A stretch of 64,000 nt of DNA, from NCBI RefSeq assembly GCF_009911795.1, contig NZ_CP047898.1, positions 4,898,001 through 4,962,000 of the forward strand, given 5' to 3'. Position 1 is the first letter of the stretch. The number at the start of each line of letters is the position of its first letter. The stretch comes from Pseudarthrobacter psychrotolerans. Its GTDB lineage: Bacteria; Actinomycetota; Actinomycetes; Actinomycetales; Micrococcaceae. Positions 50,115 through 59,946 of this stretch are shown here, piece by piece. The notes under the pieces were generated by a model. The model was not told where the DNA came from and ran no database searches. It was given only the letters and a program-made list of their open reading frames with translations. The position numbers and the translations under genes were made by a program.

Positions 50115-51487
50115 ATGAACGGAATCGCCCTCGATGGGCTGCGCGAACAGCTGCGAGGACAGCTTGTCACCCCGGAAGATCCGGACTATGACGACGCCCG
50201 GGCCGTCTTCAACGGGATGATCGACAAACGCCCGGCCGGCATTGTCCGGGTTGCGCAAGTGGCCGACGTCATCGCAAGCGTCAATTTTGCCCGCGACAAC
50301 TCCATGCCACTGGCCATCCGGGGCGGCGGGCACAGCGCGCCCGGCTTTGGCACCTGGGACGACGCCTTGGTGATCGACTTCGTCAACCGCACCGGCGTGC
50401 GGGTTGACCCTGACGCCCGGACAGCCCGCGCGGAGGCCGGCGCCACGTGGGCCGACTTCAACCACGCCACGCACGCATTCGGGCTGGCCACCACCGGCGG
50501 CATCGTGGGTTCCACTGGTGTGGCCGGACTCACCTTGGGGGCGGCATCGGCTACCTTGCCCGGAAGTATGGGCTCTCCTGCGACAACCTGGTCTCGGCCG
50601 ACGTGGTCACGGCCGACGGCAAGTTCCTGACAGCTAGCAAGGACCGGAACGAAGACCTGTTTTGGGCCTTGCGGGGAGGCGGCGGGAACTTCGGCGTGGT
50701 GACCTCGCTGGAATACAAGCTTCACCCAGTGGACATGGTCCATGTGGGCATCGTCATTTTCGGCGCCGAGCACACGGAAACGGTGGCGAGGTTTTACCGC
50801 GACTACATGGACTCTGCTCCGGAGGAATTCGGCGCCTTCCTCGGTTTCCACCAAGGTCCGCCGGTCCCGTTCCTGCCGGAAGAATGGCACGGCAAGCCCG
50901 TATGCGTAGTGGTGGGCATGTGGACAGGAGACATGGCTGAGGGGGCGTCACGGTGGCAGCCGTTCCTGGACATCGCGCCCGTAGCAGGATCGCTCGTCAC
51001 CCCGATGCCGTATCCGGCCCTGAACGTGGCCTTCGATGGGCTTAATCCGAAAGGCTTGCAGGGCTATTGGAAGGCCAACTTCCTGCGGGAGCTCAACGAT
51101 GGCGCCATCGGGGCGCACGCCGAGTTCGGCGCAACGGTCACCAGCGTCAACACTGCCGTGCACGTCTACCCGATTGACGGCGCCGTGGCCCGCGTAGGAG
51201 TGGCGGAGACTGCCTTCGCGAACCGTGGCATGAAGTACTCGCCCGTCATCGCCGCACAATGGATGGACCCGGCCGACAACGAAGCCAACATTGCCTGGGC
51301 CCGCGGCTATGCCGAGGCGCTCCGACCGTATTCGGCGGCCGGCGGCTACGTCAACTTCATGGATGCGGAGGACCAGGGCCGCGTGGCTGAGAACTACGGG
51401 ACCAACTACGAGCGGCTGGTGGCAGTGAAGGGAAAATACGATCCGGGCAACTTGTTCCACGTCAACCAGAACATCAAGCCTGCCTGA
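50115..51487 (+). CDS. FAD-binding oxidoreductase (BBE-like), one apparent frameshift
   Basis: A gene of 457 residues when one missing base is restored. The N-terminal FAD-binding part (DKRPAGIVRVAQVADVI, PLAIRGGGHSAPGFG with the flavin-linked His, GGIVGSTGVAGLTLGG) continues after 50537-50541 in another frame (GGIGYLARKYGLSCDNLVSADVV, DLFWALRGGGGNFGVVTSLEY). The C-terminal BBE motif NYGTNYERLVAVKGKYDPGNLFHVNQNI is present. Five G's at the break should be six. Members oxidise alcohols or sugars and form a covalent flavin. The gene sits between two short repeats and may be an insertion. Confidence 0.88.
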
Positions 51488-51506
51488 ATAAGAGGACGCC
51501 TCAACC

Positions 51507-51536
51507 CTGGGGGAGCTCACCTGCGTTTGGGTGGCC
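51507..51536 (+). repeat. Direct repeat, right copy flanking the flavin oxidase
   Basis: Partner of the copy at 49951-49980. Its core covers the stop codon and last six codons of the DUF1295 gene on the minus strand. Confidence 0.75.
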
Positions 51537-52317
51537 AGGGGATAAATCCGCTCGTCGCTTCGACATACTCCCGGTAGCCGGGTCGCCCGGACATTGCTTT
51601 TTCTGTCAGGGGCTTCCCGGTTTTCCCGGCCAGCGTCCACACCATCAGTGCAGGCGACAGGATGGTCAGGATGCCCGGCCAGGAGTCGGCGGCGATGAGG
51701 AACAGCCCCGTCCAGATGGCCGCATCGCCGAAATAGTTGGGATGCCGGGTGTACCGCCACAAACCGGTATCCAGGACCGTGCCGCGGCGGGACGGATCCT
51801 TTTTGAACCGGGCCAACTGCCAGTCGCCCATGGTCTCGAACACAAACCCAGTGACCCACAGCAGGATGCCGAGTATGGCCACCCATCCCACAGCGCCGGT
51901 GGCGAACATCCCCACCTGCAGCGTCAGGGACACAAAGAACATCACCACGCCCTGCGGCAGGTAGACGCGGCGGAGCGCATAGGTGTTCCTGGATCCGGGT
52001 GCGGGGTCCAGCAGGGCCTTGTAGCGAGGGTCTTCGTGGCCGTCGCTCGCCCGCCAGCCAATATGGACCCCGAGCCGCAACCCCCACACGGCCGTCAGGA
52101 GAAGCAACAGTAACCGGCGGGTATCATCGCCCAGCCCGGCTGACAGGAACCAGGACACCACGGCCACCGCGACGAAGCCGGGGCCCCACGCAACGTCCAT
52201 CACCGAGTGCCGGCCCTGCCGGACGGCCACAGCAAACGTCAGCGCCAGGACCGCCACGACAGCCAGAGCTGTCCAGGGCAGCGACGCCACGAACTCCGGC
52301 CAGGGAAACGGGCTCAC
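51517..52317 (-). CDS. DUF1295-family membrane protein (steroid-reductase/methyltransferase-like)
   Basis: 266 residues from the GTG at 52317, which overlaps the upstream stop (GTGA). The open frame continues further upstream but is antisense to the hydrolase gene. About six hydrophobic helices are seen. QGRHSVMDVAWGPGFVAVAV, GLRLGVHIGWR, LWRYTRHPNYFGDAAIWTG and GYREYVEATSGFIPWPP are typical of DUF1295 proteins, which are related to steroid 5-alpha reductases and isoprenylcysteine methyltransferases. The substrate is unknown. It is co-transcribed with the hydrolase gene. Confidence 0.9.
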   Translation of the reverse strand: MSPFPWPEFVASLPWTALAVVAVLALTFAVAVRQGRHSVMDVAWGPGFVAVAVVSWFLSAGLGDDTRRLLLLLLTAVWGLRLGVHIGWRASDGHEDPRYKALLDPAPGSRNTYALRRVYLPQGVVMFFVSLTLQVGMFATGAVGWVAILGILLWVTGFVFETMGDWQLARFKKDPSRRGTVLDTGLWRYTRHPNYFGDAAIWTGLFLIAADSWPGILTILSPALMVWTLAGKTGKPLTEKAMSGRPGYREYVEATSGFIPWPPKRR

Positions 52318-53054
52318 AGGGTCACCTCGGCGGAGGACCCGGGCAGCAACTCTGCCAGCGAGCGCGCGGCCGGGTGCGTGAGGCCGGTGCGCTCGGCGAA
52401 AGCCTTCATCACGAAACCCGTGGCCAACGCGTGCCAAAGCCGGCCGCGGCGGACCATAAAATGCCCGGCACCGCGCAGCGAAACATACTCCATGGACGCA
52501 GCCACACCGGTGGCACGGCGCGCAAACGTCAAGGACTGGGACGGGCTGGTCATATGGTCTCCAGTGCCGTGGGCAATCAGGACCTTGCGCCCGGTGAGCG
52601 GGCTGGCGGGAGTCTCAGGACTGAGCCACGGGGCGAGCGCCACCACGGCGTCCACCTGCGGATCGTCCGCGGCGCTCACAGCGGTGAGGCCGCCCATGGA
52701 GTGCCCCACCAGATACACGGGAACTCCAGGGTGCTGCGCGCTGATTTGCTGAAGGGCCCAACGGGCATCCTGCAGCGCGGACCTGTCCGGCCCGTTCCAG
52801 CCACGCACGCTGTTCCGAAGGGACCACACCGCCAGTCCGTGGTCTTTCCCGGCACGGTGCAGGTGGCGGGCGAACGTGACCATGCGCAGCGGGCTGAGGT
52901 GGCGGCCCTCCACGGGCTCATAGCTATATGCCTTGCCCCCGTGCAGGATCAGTGCCACGCCCCGGGTTTTTCCGGTGGCCGCCAGCACACTGAGTGCCGC
53001 CTCCCGCCTCGCTGCAGGCTCGTTGGTGTGGAATTCAGTCCTGCGGTCCGTCAC
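52314..53054 (-). CDS. Alpha/beta hydrolase
   Basis: 246 residues from the GTG at 53054, which has GGGAGG eight bases before; a TTG at 53213 lies further upstream without such support. The fold shows GVALILHGGKAYSYEPVEG (oxyanion), VYLVGHSMGGLTAVSAA (nucleophile Ser), VLIAHGTGDHMTSP (acid) and GAGHFMVRRG (His). It is probably an esterase or lysophospholipase-like enzyme; no signal peptide is visible. The divergent YibE/F-like gene starts 80 bases away. Confidence 0.9.
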   Translation of the reverse strand: MTDRRTEFHTNEPAARREAALSVLAATGKTRGVALILHGGKAYSYEPVEGRHLSPLRMVTFARHLHRAGKDHGLAVWSLRNSVRGWNGPDRSALQDARWALQQISAQHPGVPVYLVGHSMGGLTAVSAADDPQVDAVVALAPWLSPETPASPLTGRKVLIAHGTGDHMTSPSQSLTFARRATGVAASMEYVSLRGAGHFMVRRGRLWHALATGFVMKAFAERTGLTHPAARSLAELLPGSSAEVTL

Positions 53055-53134
53055 GCGTGGTCCCTCCCGGTTCCTGCCATTTACTAACCCTAAGGCGCCG
53101 GACGTAGAGTTCAAGGTATGAGGTTCAACTGCTG

Positions 53135-54711
53135 ATGGGCTCCGGTCACACACACGTTTCAACAGATCATTCGGAGCCGACGGCCCAGGCGATTGCTGCC
53201 CGTCGGAAGGCAAACCGCATCCTGGCTTCCGTTCTGGTGCCGCTGACGCTTCTGACCCTCGCGGGCATGGCCATGCTGTGGCCGTCCGGGTCCCAGGAGG
53301 GGATCTCCCTCGCCAGCCCTTATTCGGCGGCGCCCGGCGTTACATTTGATACCGGCAAGATCCAAAGGGTCGTCGAAGAAAGCTGCATGCAGGGCTCCAC
53401 GGCCGCAGGCCCGTCCTCAGACGGCACCGGCCAGCCTGCCTCCGCCGGCTCTGAATGCATGTTCGCTTTTACCGAACCGGACCAGGGCGGCAGCCCCGTC
53501 AAAGTGGTGATCAACCCGGAGGTGGCACAATCCCACGGCGTGAAGCCGGGGGACCAGATCAGGTACCTTAACCTTTCCAACGCCCCAGGCGCCGCGGCGT
53601 CGCAGGGATCTCCGGCCTACATCTTTGTTGACTTCGTCCGGACCCTACCCATCGTGATCCTGGCTCTCCTTTACGCCCTCGTGGTCATTGCGGTGGCGCG
53701 CTGGCGGGGACTCCGGGCACTCCTGGGGCTGGTGGGCGCGTACTTCGTCCTTGCCGGCTTTATGCTGCCCGGGCTGGTGGAGGGAAAACCTCCCCTGCTG
53801 CTGGCGCTCGTGGGGTCAACGGTGATCATGATCGGGGTCCTGTATTTTGCGCACGGCTTCTCCGCACGGACGTCCACGGCGCTGCTGGGCACCATGTTTG
53901 GCCTGGCCATCACGGCGCTGTTGGCGGCGTGGGCCACCGACGCCGCCAACCTGGCCGGCGTGGGCAGCCACGACGCCACCACCCTGATCAATACCTCGGC
54001 CAACATCTCCATTTCCGGGGTGATCCTCTGCGGCCTGATCATCTCCGGGCTTGGTGTCCTGAACGACGTCACCATCACGCAGGCATCCGCCGTCTGGGAA
54101 CTCTACGAGCTGGCCCCGGCACCAGCGCCCGCAAGCTCTTCACCTCCGCCATGCGGATCGGCCGGGACCACATCGCCTCCACGGTCTACACCATCGCGTT
54201 CGCCTACGCCGGCGCAGCGCTGCCCATCCTGATCATTGTGATGCTGTACAACCGGCCGCTGGGGGACACCCTGACCAGCGCCGAGCTTTCCGAGGAAGTC
54301 ATCCGGACACTCGTCGGCTCCATTGGCCTGGTCCTCGCCATCCCGGTGACCACCCTGATCGCGGTGCTGGTGGTCAAGGCAACCGGCGTCCGGACGGCGG
54401 GTCAGCCCGCCGTCGGCGTCCCGGACGACGACCGCCGCCCAAACGGCACCTCCGACGGCACCTCGGGCGCCACCTCCATTAGCGCGGACGACGTCGGCGA
54501 TACCGGTGCGCTCGCAGCGGCCGCCTTCGAGCGGCGGTCGCGGCAGTCCACGGAAGATTCCGCCGGTCCTGCCACCACCCGGAGGGGCGCCGGGCAGACC
54601 GCGCCTGAACGGCAACTGGCCGCCCGGCGCTGCCAGACAGTTCCAGCTTCCAGACTGTGCAAAGGGGCGTGGCCCGCCGATTTGCCCGCCTTTGCGACAA
54701 TGGACAGGTGA
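53135..54711 (+). CDS. YibE/F-family membrane protein, one apparent frameshift
   Basis: About 525 residues after repair of one lost base at 54114-54117 (CCCC should be CCCCC). The N-terminus has one helix, followed by an outside domain. Seven or so helices follow, including FVRTLPIVILALLYALVVIAVA and SISGVILCGLIISGLGVLNDVTI, then LYELAPG|TSARKLFTSAMRIGRDHIASTVYTIAFAY across the repaired site. These are typical of YibE/F proteins. The C-terminal ~90 residues are hydrophilic. Function unknown. The stop overlaps the dus start. Confidence 0.85.
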
Positions 54712-55885
54712 CTGTTACCGCAACGCCTCCCGCCCCCAAGCTGGAACTCCCGCCCTGAAGCTGGGCCCCATCACGGTGGACACCCCCGTGATCCTGGCTC
54801 CGATGGCCGGCATCACCAACTCCGCCTTTCGTCGTTTGTGCCGTGAATACGGCGGCGGCCTGTACGTGGCGGAGATGGTCACCTCGCGCGCCCTTGTTGA
54901 ACGCACCCCCGAATCGCTGCGCATCATCTCGCACGACGACGACGAAAAAGTCCGCTCCGTCCAGCTGTACGGCGTGGACCCCGTTACGGTGGGCCAGGCA
55001 GTGCGCATGCTGGTCGAAGAGGACCGCGCTGACCACATCGACCTGAACTTCGGCTGCCCCGTTCCCAAGGTGACCCGGCGCGGCGGCGGGTCCGCCCTGC
55101 CCTGGAAGACCGACCTCTTCACCTCGATCGTCCGGACCGCGGTCAAGGAAGCGTCCAAGGGCAATGTCCCGCTGACCATCAAGATGCGCAAGGGCATCGA
55201 CGATGACCACCTGACGTACCTCGACGCCGGCCGGATCGCCCGCGATGCCGGGGTGGCCGCCGTCGCGCTTCACGGCCGCACCGCGGCGCAGTTCTACTCC
55301 GGCCAGGCCGACTGGTCAGCAATCGCCCGCCTGCGCGAAGCCCTGCCGGACATCCCTGTCCTGGGCAACGGCGACATCTGGTCCGCGGAGGATGCCGTCC
55401 GGATGGTCCGGGAAACCGGCGTGGACGGCGTGGTGGTGGGCCGCGGCTGCCAGGGACGTCCGTGGTTGTTCGGTGACCTGATGGCGGCCTTCGAGGGAAG
55501 CGACGTCCGCCACAAGCCGGACCTGGGCAAGGTGGCCGAGAGCGTCTACCGGCACGCTGAGCTGATGGTGGAAACCTTCGGCGATGAGGGCAAGGCCCTG
55601 CGGGAGATCCGCAAGCACATGGCGTGGTATTTTAAGGGCTATGTGGTTGGCAGTGAACTGCGGACCAAACTGGCCATGGTGACCAGCCTGGAGGTGCTGC
55701 GCGACACGCTGGACCAGCTGGACCTGGACTCGCCGTACCCCGGCGTTGACGCCGAGGGCCCGCGCGGCCGGGCAGGCTCGCCCAAGAGGCCGGCCCTGCC
55801 CAAGGACTGGCTGGAATCCCGTGCCCTGAACGCCGCGCAGTCCCAGGACATCTCCGCCGCGGAGCTGGATGTTTCCGGTGGCTGA
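54708..55885 (+). CDS. dusB: tRNA-dihydrouridine synthase, one apparent frameshift
   Basis: The GTG at 54708 overlaps the YibE/F stop (GTGA). At 54753-54755 one C seems lost; restoring it joins KLELPP to [19 protein letters not shown]. The rest is a clean Dus: [41 protein letters not shown] (with the catalytic Cys), [19 protein letters not shown] and [14 protein letters not shown]. It reduces uridines in the D-loop of tRNA with FMN and NADPH. It is co-transcribed with dgt. DusB versus another Dus cannot be settled from motifs alone. Confidence 0.9.
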
Positions 55886-57165
55886 GACGCGCACCACGGC
55901 ACAGGCCCTGCCGGGCTACGAGGCCCATGATTCCGCCCGCTGGGTGGAGGAACCGCCAAAAAACAACTACCGCTCCGACTTTGAGCGGGACCGCGCTCGG
56001 GTGCTGCACTCTTCCGCCCTGCGCCGCCTCGGCGCGAAAACACAGGTAGTTGCCCCCGACACTGATGACTTCGTCCGCACCCGCCTGACCCACAGCCTGG
56101 AGGTTGCCCAGGTGGGCCGGGAACTGGGCCGCGCCCTGGCTGTGACCCGGATGTGGTGGACACCGCCTGCCTGAGCCATGACCTGGGGCACCCGCCGTTC
56201 GGACACAACGGCGAGTCCGCCCTGAACGAGATGGCACATGCTATCGGCGGCTTCGAAGGAAATGCCCAGACCCTCCGGCTCCTGACCCGGCTGGAGCCAA
56301 GGTCCTGGCCACCGACGGGCGCCCGGCCGGGCTGAACCTCACAAGGGCAAGCCTGGACGCGGCGGCGAAATATCCTTGGTCCGCGCTGAACGCGCCGGTG
56401 GTCCACGGCCAGCGCACCAGCAAGTTCGGCGCCTACGAGGACGATCTGCCCATCTTCAACTGGATCAGGGAGGGTGCGCCGGAGCGCCGCCCGTGCCTGG
56501 AAGCCCAGGTCATGGACCTGGCCGACGACATTTCGTATTCCGTGCACGACGTCGAGGACGCGATCGTGGCCGGGCACTTCCAGCTGCGCTGGATGGACAA
56601 CCCGGACCACCGGGCCCGTGTGGTGGGCTACGCCAAGCAGTGGTACCTCCCGCACAACGACCCCGCCGCGATCGACGCCGCCCTGGCACGGTTGGAAGCC
56701 ACCGACGTCTGGGTCCGCGAAGCCGACGGCAGCCGCAAATCCATGGCCGCGCTGAAGAACATGACCAGCCAGCTCATCGGCCGGTTCTGCCAGAGCGCCC
56801 TGGAGACCACCCGCGCCGTCTACGGCCCTGAAAACCTCACCCGGTACAGCGCCGAGCTGATGGTCCCGGACGAGACGGTTATGGAGATCGCGGTGATGAA
56901 GGGCCTGGCCACCACGTTTGTGATGACCACCGAGCACCGCCAGCCCATCTACGAGCGCCAGCGCGAAGTGCTGCACGCGCTGGTCACCGCCGTGAACGCC
57001 ACCGGGGACCGGCACCTGGAGCCGATGTTCGCGGCCGACTGGCGGGACGCGCCCGACGACGGCGCACGGCTCAGGGTGGTCATCGACCAGGTGGCGTCGC
57101 TGACAGACGGATCGGCGCTGGCAATGTACGAACGTCTCGTGGGGAGCCTGCCGTCGCTGTGGTGA
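55878..57165 (+). CDS. dgt: dGTP triphosphohydrolase, two apparent frameshifts
   Basis: A ~429-residue gene when two lost bases are restored, at 56138-56139 (GG for GGG) and 56297-56298 (CC for CCC). The start is the GTG at 55878 (an ATG at 55869 is also possible) and overlaps the dus stop. It is an HD-domain enzyme: [27 protein letters not shown], then [16 protein letters not shown] (H-D metal site) and [18 protein letters not shown]. It hydrolyses dGTP to deoxyguanosine and tripolyphosphate. Motifs remain in all frames once joined, so the gene is probably intact in the organism. Confidence 0.92.
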
Positions 57166-57216
57166 CAGACGCCATAGGCGGCCTTCACTGTCGTGCCCCG
57201 GGACTAGGATGGCTCT

Positions 57217-59160
57217 GTGGCTGGCCTGATCAAACGTGAAGACATAGACGAAGTACGCCAGCGCACGGACATCAAGGAAGTGGTGGACGGCTACGTCACG
57301 CTCAAGGGTGCCGGGCTGGGAACCTACAAGGGTCTGTGTCCCTTCCACGACGAGCGGTCGCCGTCGTTCACCGTGCGCCCCCAGGTGGGCCGGTACCACT
57401 GCTTCGGGTGCGGCGAAGACGGGGACGTCATCGCCTTTGTGCAGAAACAGGACCACACCTCCTTCCACGAGGCAGTGGAAAAGCTGGCTGCGCGCATCGG
57501 GTACGAACTGCGCTACGAAGACGGCGGGACGGGCCCCAACCGGGAAGAAGTGGGCAAGCGCCAGCGCCTCCTGGATGCCCACAAAATCGCCGACGAGTTC
57601 TTCCGCGCCCAGTTGCTGACGCCTGGCGCCGCCGAAGGCCGCAATTTCCTGTTCGGCCGCGGCTTTGACCGCGCCGCCTCGGAGCAGTTCGGCGTGGGCT
57701 ACGCGCCGCAGGGCTGGGACGCGCTGCTGAAGCACCTCCGCGGCCGTGGTTTCACCGACCAGGAGCTGAAGCTGACGGGGATGTTCTCCGAAGGCAACCG
57801 GGGCATCTATGACCGGTTCCGCGGCAGGCTCATCTGGCCCATCCGCGACATCGCCGGCGACACCATCGGCTTCGGCGCCCGCAGGCTGTATGAGGACGAC
57901 CAAGGTCCCAAGTACCTCAACACCCCGAAACCACGCTCTACAAGAAGTCCCAGGTGCTTTACGGGATTGACCTCGCCAAGCGCAGTATCGCCAAAGACCG
58001 CCAGATTGTGGTGGTGGAGGGATACACGGACGTGATGGCCTGCCACCTGGCGGGAATCCCGACGGCGGTGGCCACCTGCGGCACGGCATTCGGCACCGAG
58101 CACATCAAGATCGCCCGCCGCCTGCTGTCCGACGACGGCACCGGGGAGAGGTCATCTTCACCTTTGACGGTGACGCCGCCGGGCAGAAGGCCGCCCTGCG
58201 TGCGTTCGAGGAAGACCAGCGTTTTACCGCTCAGACCTACGTGGCGGTGGAGCCCACCGGCGCCGACCCCTGCGACCTGCGCCAAAGCAGGGGCGACGCC
58301 GCCGTGCGGGACCTGATCGCCACCCGCCGGCCGCTGTTCGAGTTTGCCATCAAGGCCACCCTCAGGCGACACAACCTGGACACCGTGGAGGGCCGGGTGC
58401 CGCATTGCGGGAATCGGCTCCGGTGGTGGCCCAGATCCGCGACGCAGCCATCAGGCCCGAGTATGCCCGGGAACTGGCCGGCTGGCTTGGCATCTCGGTT
58501 GAAGATGTCAGCCGGGCTGTTGGTGTCGCCATGAAGCGTGCCGCCGCGGGCGGGCCGGCTGCACCAGGGACGCCCTCAGGAGCCGGTACGGCGGCTCAGC
58601 TGGGGTACGCCCAGCCGGGGTCCGCGCAGGCGGGCGGACCCGGCGTGGCTGCCGGACCGACGTCGGGCGCTGTCCCTTCCTACCAGCGGCCCGACCCCCG
58701 CGACCCCGTGGCCTCCATGGAACGGCAGGCACTGGAAGTGGCGTTGCAGGAGCCCGCACTCCTGGGCGGCGGCATCTGGGAGCGCTTCTCCGGGGCCCGG
58801 TTCATTACGCCCGCCTTCCTGGCCATACACGATGCGATGCGCGCCTCCGGCCCCGAGCTGATCGGCGACCCCGCACGCTGGGTGAGCCAGGTGATGGAGG
58901 AAGTCCCGGAACCCCTGCGGCCGTTGGTGTCCGAACTGTCCGTGGTGCCGCTGCCCGCGAGCACCGCCGAGGGAGTCCAGAAGTACGGCAAAGGCATTCT
59001 CACAGCGCTGTTTGAACTCCAGATTACGCGCGTGAAGGCGGACAAGATGAGCCAGCTGCAGCGCCTCGACCCAGGCTCCGAGCGCGAACGGATCCAGCAG
59101 CTACAGCGGGAACTGATGCTGCTCGAAATGGAACGCCGTGCCCTGCGCTCGGACGCCTGA
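57217..59160 (+). CDS. dnaG: DNA primase, three apparent frameshifts
   Basis: About 648 residues when three lost bases are restored near 57923-57927, 58143-58146 and 58399. The zinc-binding domain is CPFHDERSPSF...YHCFGCGEDGD; the TOPRIM core has VVVEGYTDVMACHLAG and VIFTFDGDAAGQKAALRAF; the C-terminal helicase-binding region is rich in Ala and Gly then helical (SQLQRLDPGSERERIQQL). It makes RNA primers for replication and is essential, so the breaks are almost surely sequencing errors. A GTG start at 57217 follows dgt by 51 bases. Confidence 0.93.
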
Positions 59161-59226
59161 ACCATGCCGTTTTCACTCCGATTTCGTTTCCCCGCAGGGT
59201 GTTTGCTAGGCTGGTACCCGCTTCAT

Positions 59227-59298
59227 TCCTCCTTAGCTCAATTGGCAGAGCATTCGACTGTTAATCGAAGGGTTGCTGGTTAAGTCCAGCAGGAGGAG
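59227..59298 (+). tRNA. tRNA-Asn (GTT anticodon), one T-loop base missing
   Basis: Acceptor TCCTCCT pairs with AGGAGGA; the D arm is GCTC/GAGC; the anticodon arm TTCGA-CTGTTAA-TCGAA gives GTT (Asn). The T arm GCTGG...CCAGC has a six-base loop TTAAGT; the expected loop is TTCAAGT, so the invariant C of T-psi-C is absent. This is probably a sequencing error. A hairpin with a T run follows. The gene is the likely attachment site of the element to its right. Confidence 0.9.
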
Positions 59299-59594
59299 CT
59301 CAGCACCGGAATCCCCGCCTCCACGTGAGGGCGGGGATTTTTCGCATTCAGGACACCGGAACCGAGCAAATCCCCGAGTGTAATGCCAAACCACGTTGAG
59401 ATTATTTGCAGTTCATCGATGCCGAACGTGACCTTGCCGTTCAACCGCTGGGAGATGGCAGTCTGACTGACATCCAACACCTCGGCCAGGTGCTTCTGAC
59501 GGAAACCGAGACGCCCCATCCACGCGCGGACTTCAGCACCGACCTCGTTGTTGACCGCGGCGGTCGATCGTGCTGTATGTGGAGTCGTTGTCAT
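59280..59594 (-). CDS. Cro/CI-like repressor whose 3' end overlaps tRNA-Asn
   Basis: 104 residues from the ATG at 59594. The helix-turn-helix is RQKHLAEVLDVSQTAISQRLNG with a following helix and GITLGDLLG. The stop codon lies in the tRNA T arm (TAA here; TGA if the missing C is restored, at the same codon), so the last residues (SSSCWT) are encoded by host tRNA sequence. The gene is transcribed leftward into the tRNA, divergent from a second HTH gene. It is probably the immunity repressor of the element; see the findings for the switch hypothesis. Confidence 0.85.
   Translation of the reverse strand: MTTTPHTARSTAAVNNEVGAEVRAWMGRLGFRQKHLAEVLDVSQTAISQRLNGKVTFGIDELQIISTWFGITLGDLLGSGVLNAKNPRPHVEAGIPVLSSSCWT
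59310..59342 (+). terminator. Hairpin plus T run after tRNA-Asn
   Basis: Arms AATCCCCGCC (59310-59319) and its complement (59330-59339), 10-base loop, then a run of T. It lies inside the 3' part of the repressor gene on the other strand. Confidence 0.85.
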
Positions 59595-59668
59595 GCCTCT
59601 AATGTATGCGCCCGGAGCCAGTAAATCCAGCAACACGCGAAAAATATTCGACACACGAAAGAACCCTG

Positions 59669-59697
59669 TTGCAAATTATTCGCTGCGCGAATAGATT
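59669..59697 (+). promoter_or_regulatory. Promoter of the Cro-like gene with an operator in its spacer
   Basis: TTGCAA (59669-59674) and TAGATT (59692-59697) are spaced by 17 bases. The palindrome ATTCGC-tgc-GCGAAT (59678-59692) fills that spacer. The ATG at 59704 is seven bases after the -10, so the mRNA may be leaderless. Two more CGAA/TTCG half sites lie at 59630-59660. Confidence 0.6.
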
Positions 59698-59703
59698 TCA
59701 CGT

Positions 59704-59946
59704 ATGGACTCTAGAAAAGTGTTGAGATCAAACATTGCGGCAGAGCTTGGCCGACATGATGTGACGCAGTCACGGGCCGCTAATGCCATCGGGCTCTCTC
59801 AGACGGCCTTTTCTTCGCGGATGAGTGGAAGGGCTGAATTCAAGGTTTCGGAGCTGGTTCGTCTAGGCGCCTACCTAAGAGTCCCGGTTGCAATTCTCCT
59901 CGCTGGACTCGACGAAGATCCTGGCTCGAGGGTGGAATCAGCGTGA
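59704..59946 (+). CDS. Cro-like helix-turn-helix protein
   Basis: 80 residues. The HTH is seen as VTQSRAANAIGLSQTAFSSRMSG, followed by EFKVSELVRLGAYLRVPVAILL. It lies head to head with the repressor gene and has the size of lytic Cro proteins. No ribosome site precedes the ATG, consistent with leaderless translation. The stop overlaps the next start (GTGA). Confidence 0.85.
   Translation: MDSRKVLRSNIAAELGRHDVTQSRAANAIGLSQTAFSSRMSGRAEFKVSELVRLGAYLRVPVAILLAGLDEDPGSRVESA

Noticed and set aside
52318..52437. Longer N-terminus for the DUF1295 protein
   Set aside because: It would be antisense-free only by overlapping the hydrolase gene on the same strand; the GTG at 52317 with GTGA coupling is the natural start.
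55639..58089. 816-residue open frame on the minus strand across dus, dgt and dnaG
   Set aside because: Antisense shadow of three well-recognised genes; composition is low-complexity and it has no domain.
57217..59160. dnaG as a genuine pseudogene
   Set aside because: Primase is essential, all motifs are present once three bases are restored, and neighbours show the same type of one-base loss; a sequencing artefact is far more likely.
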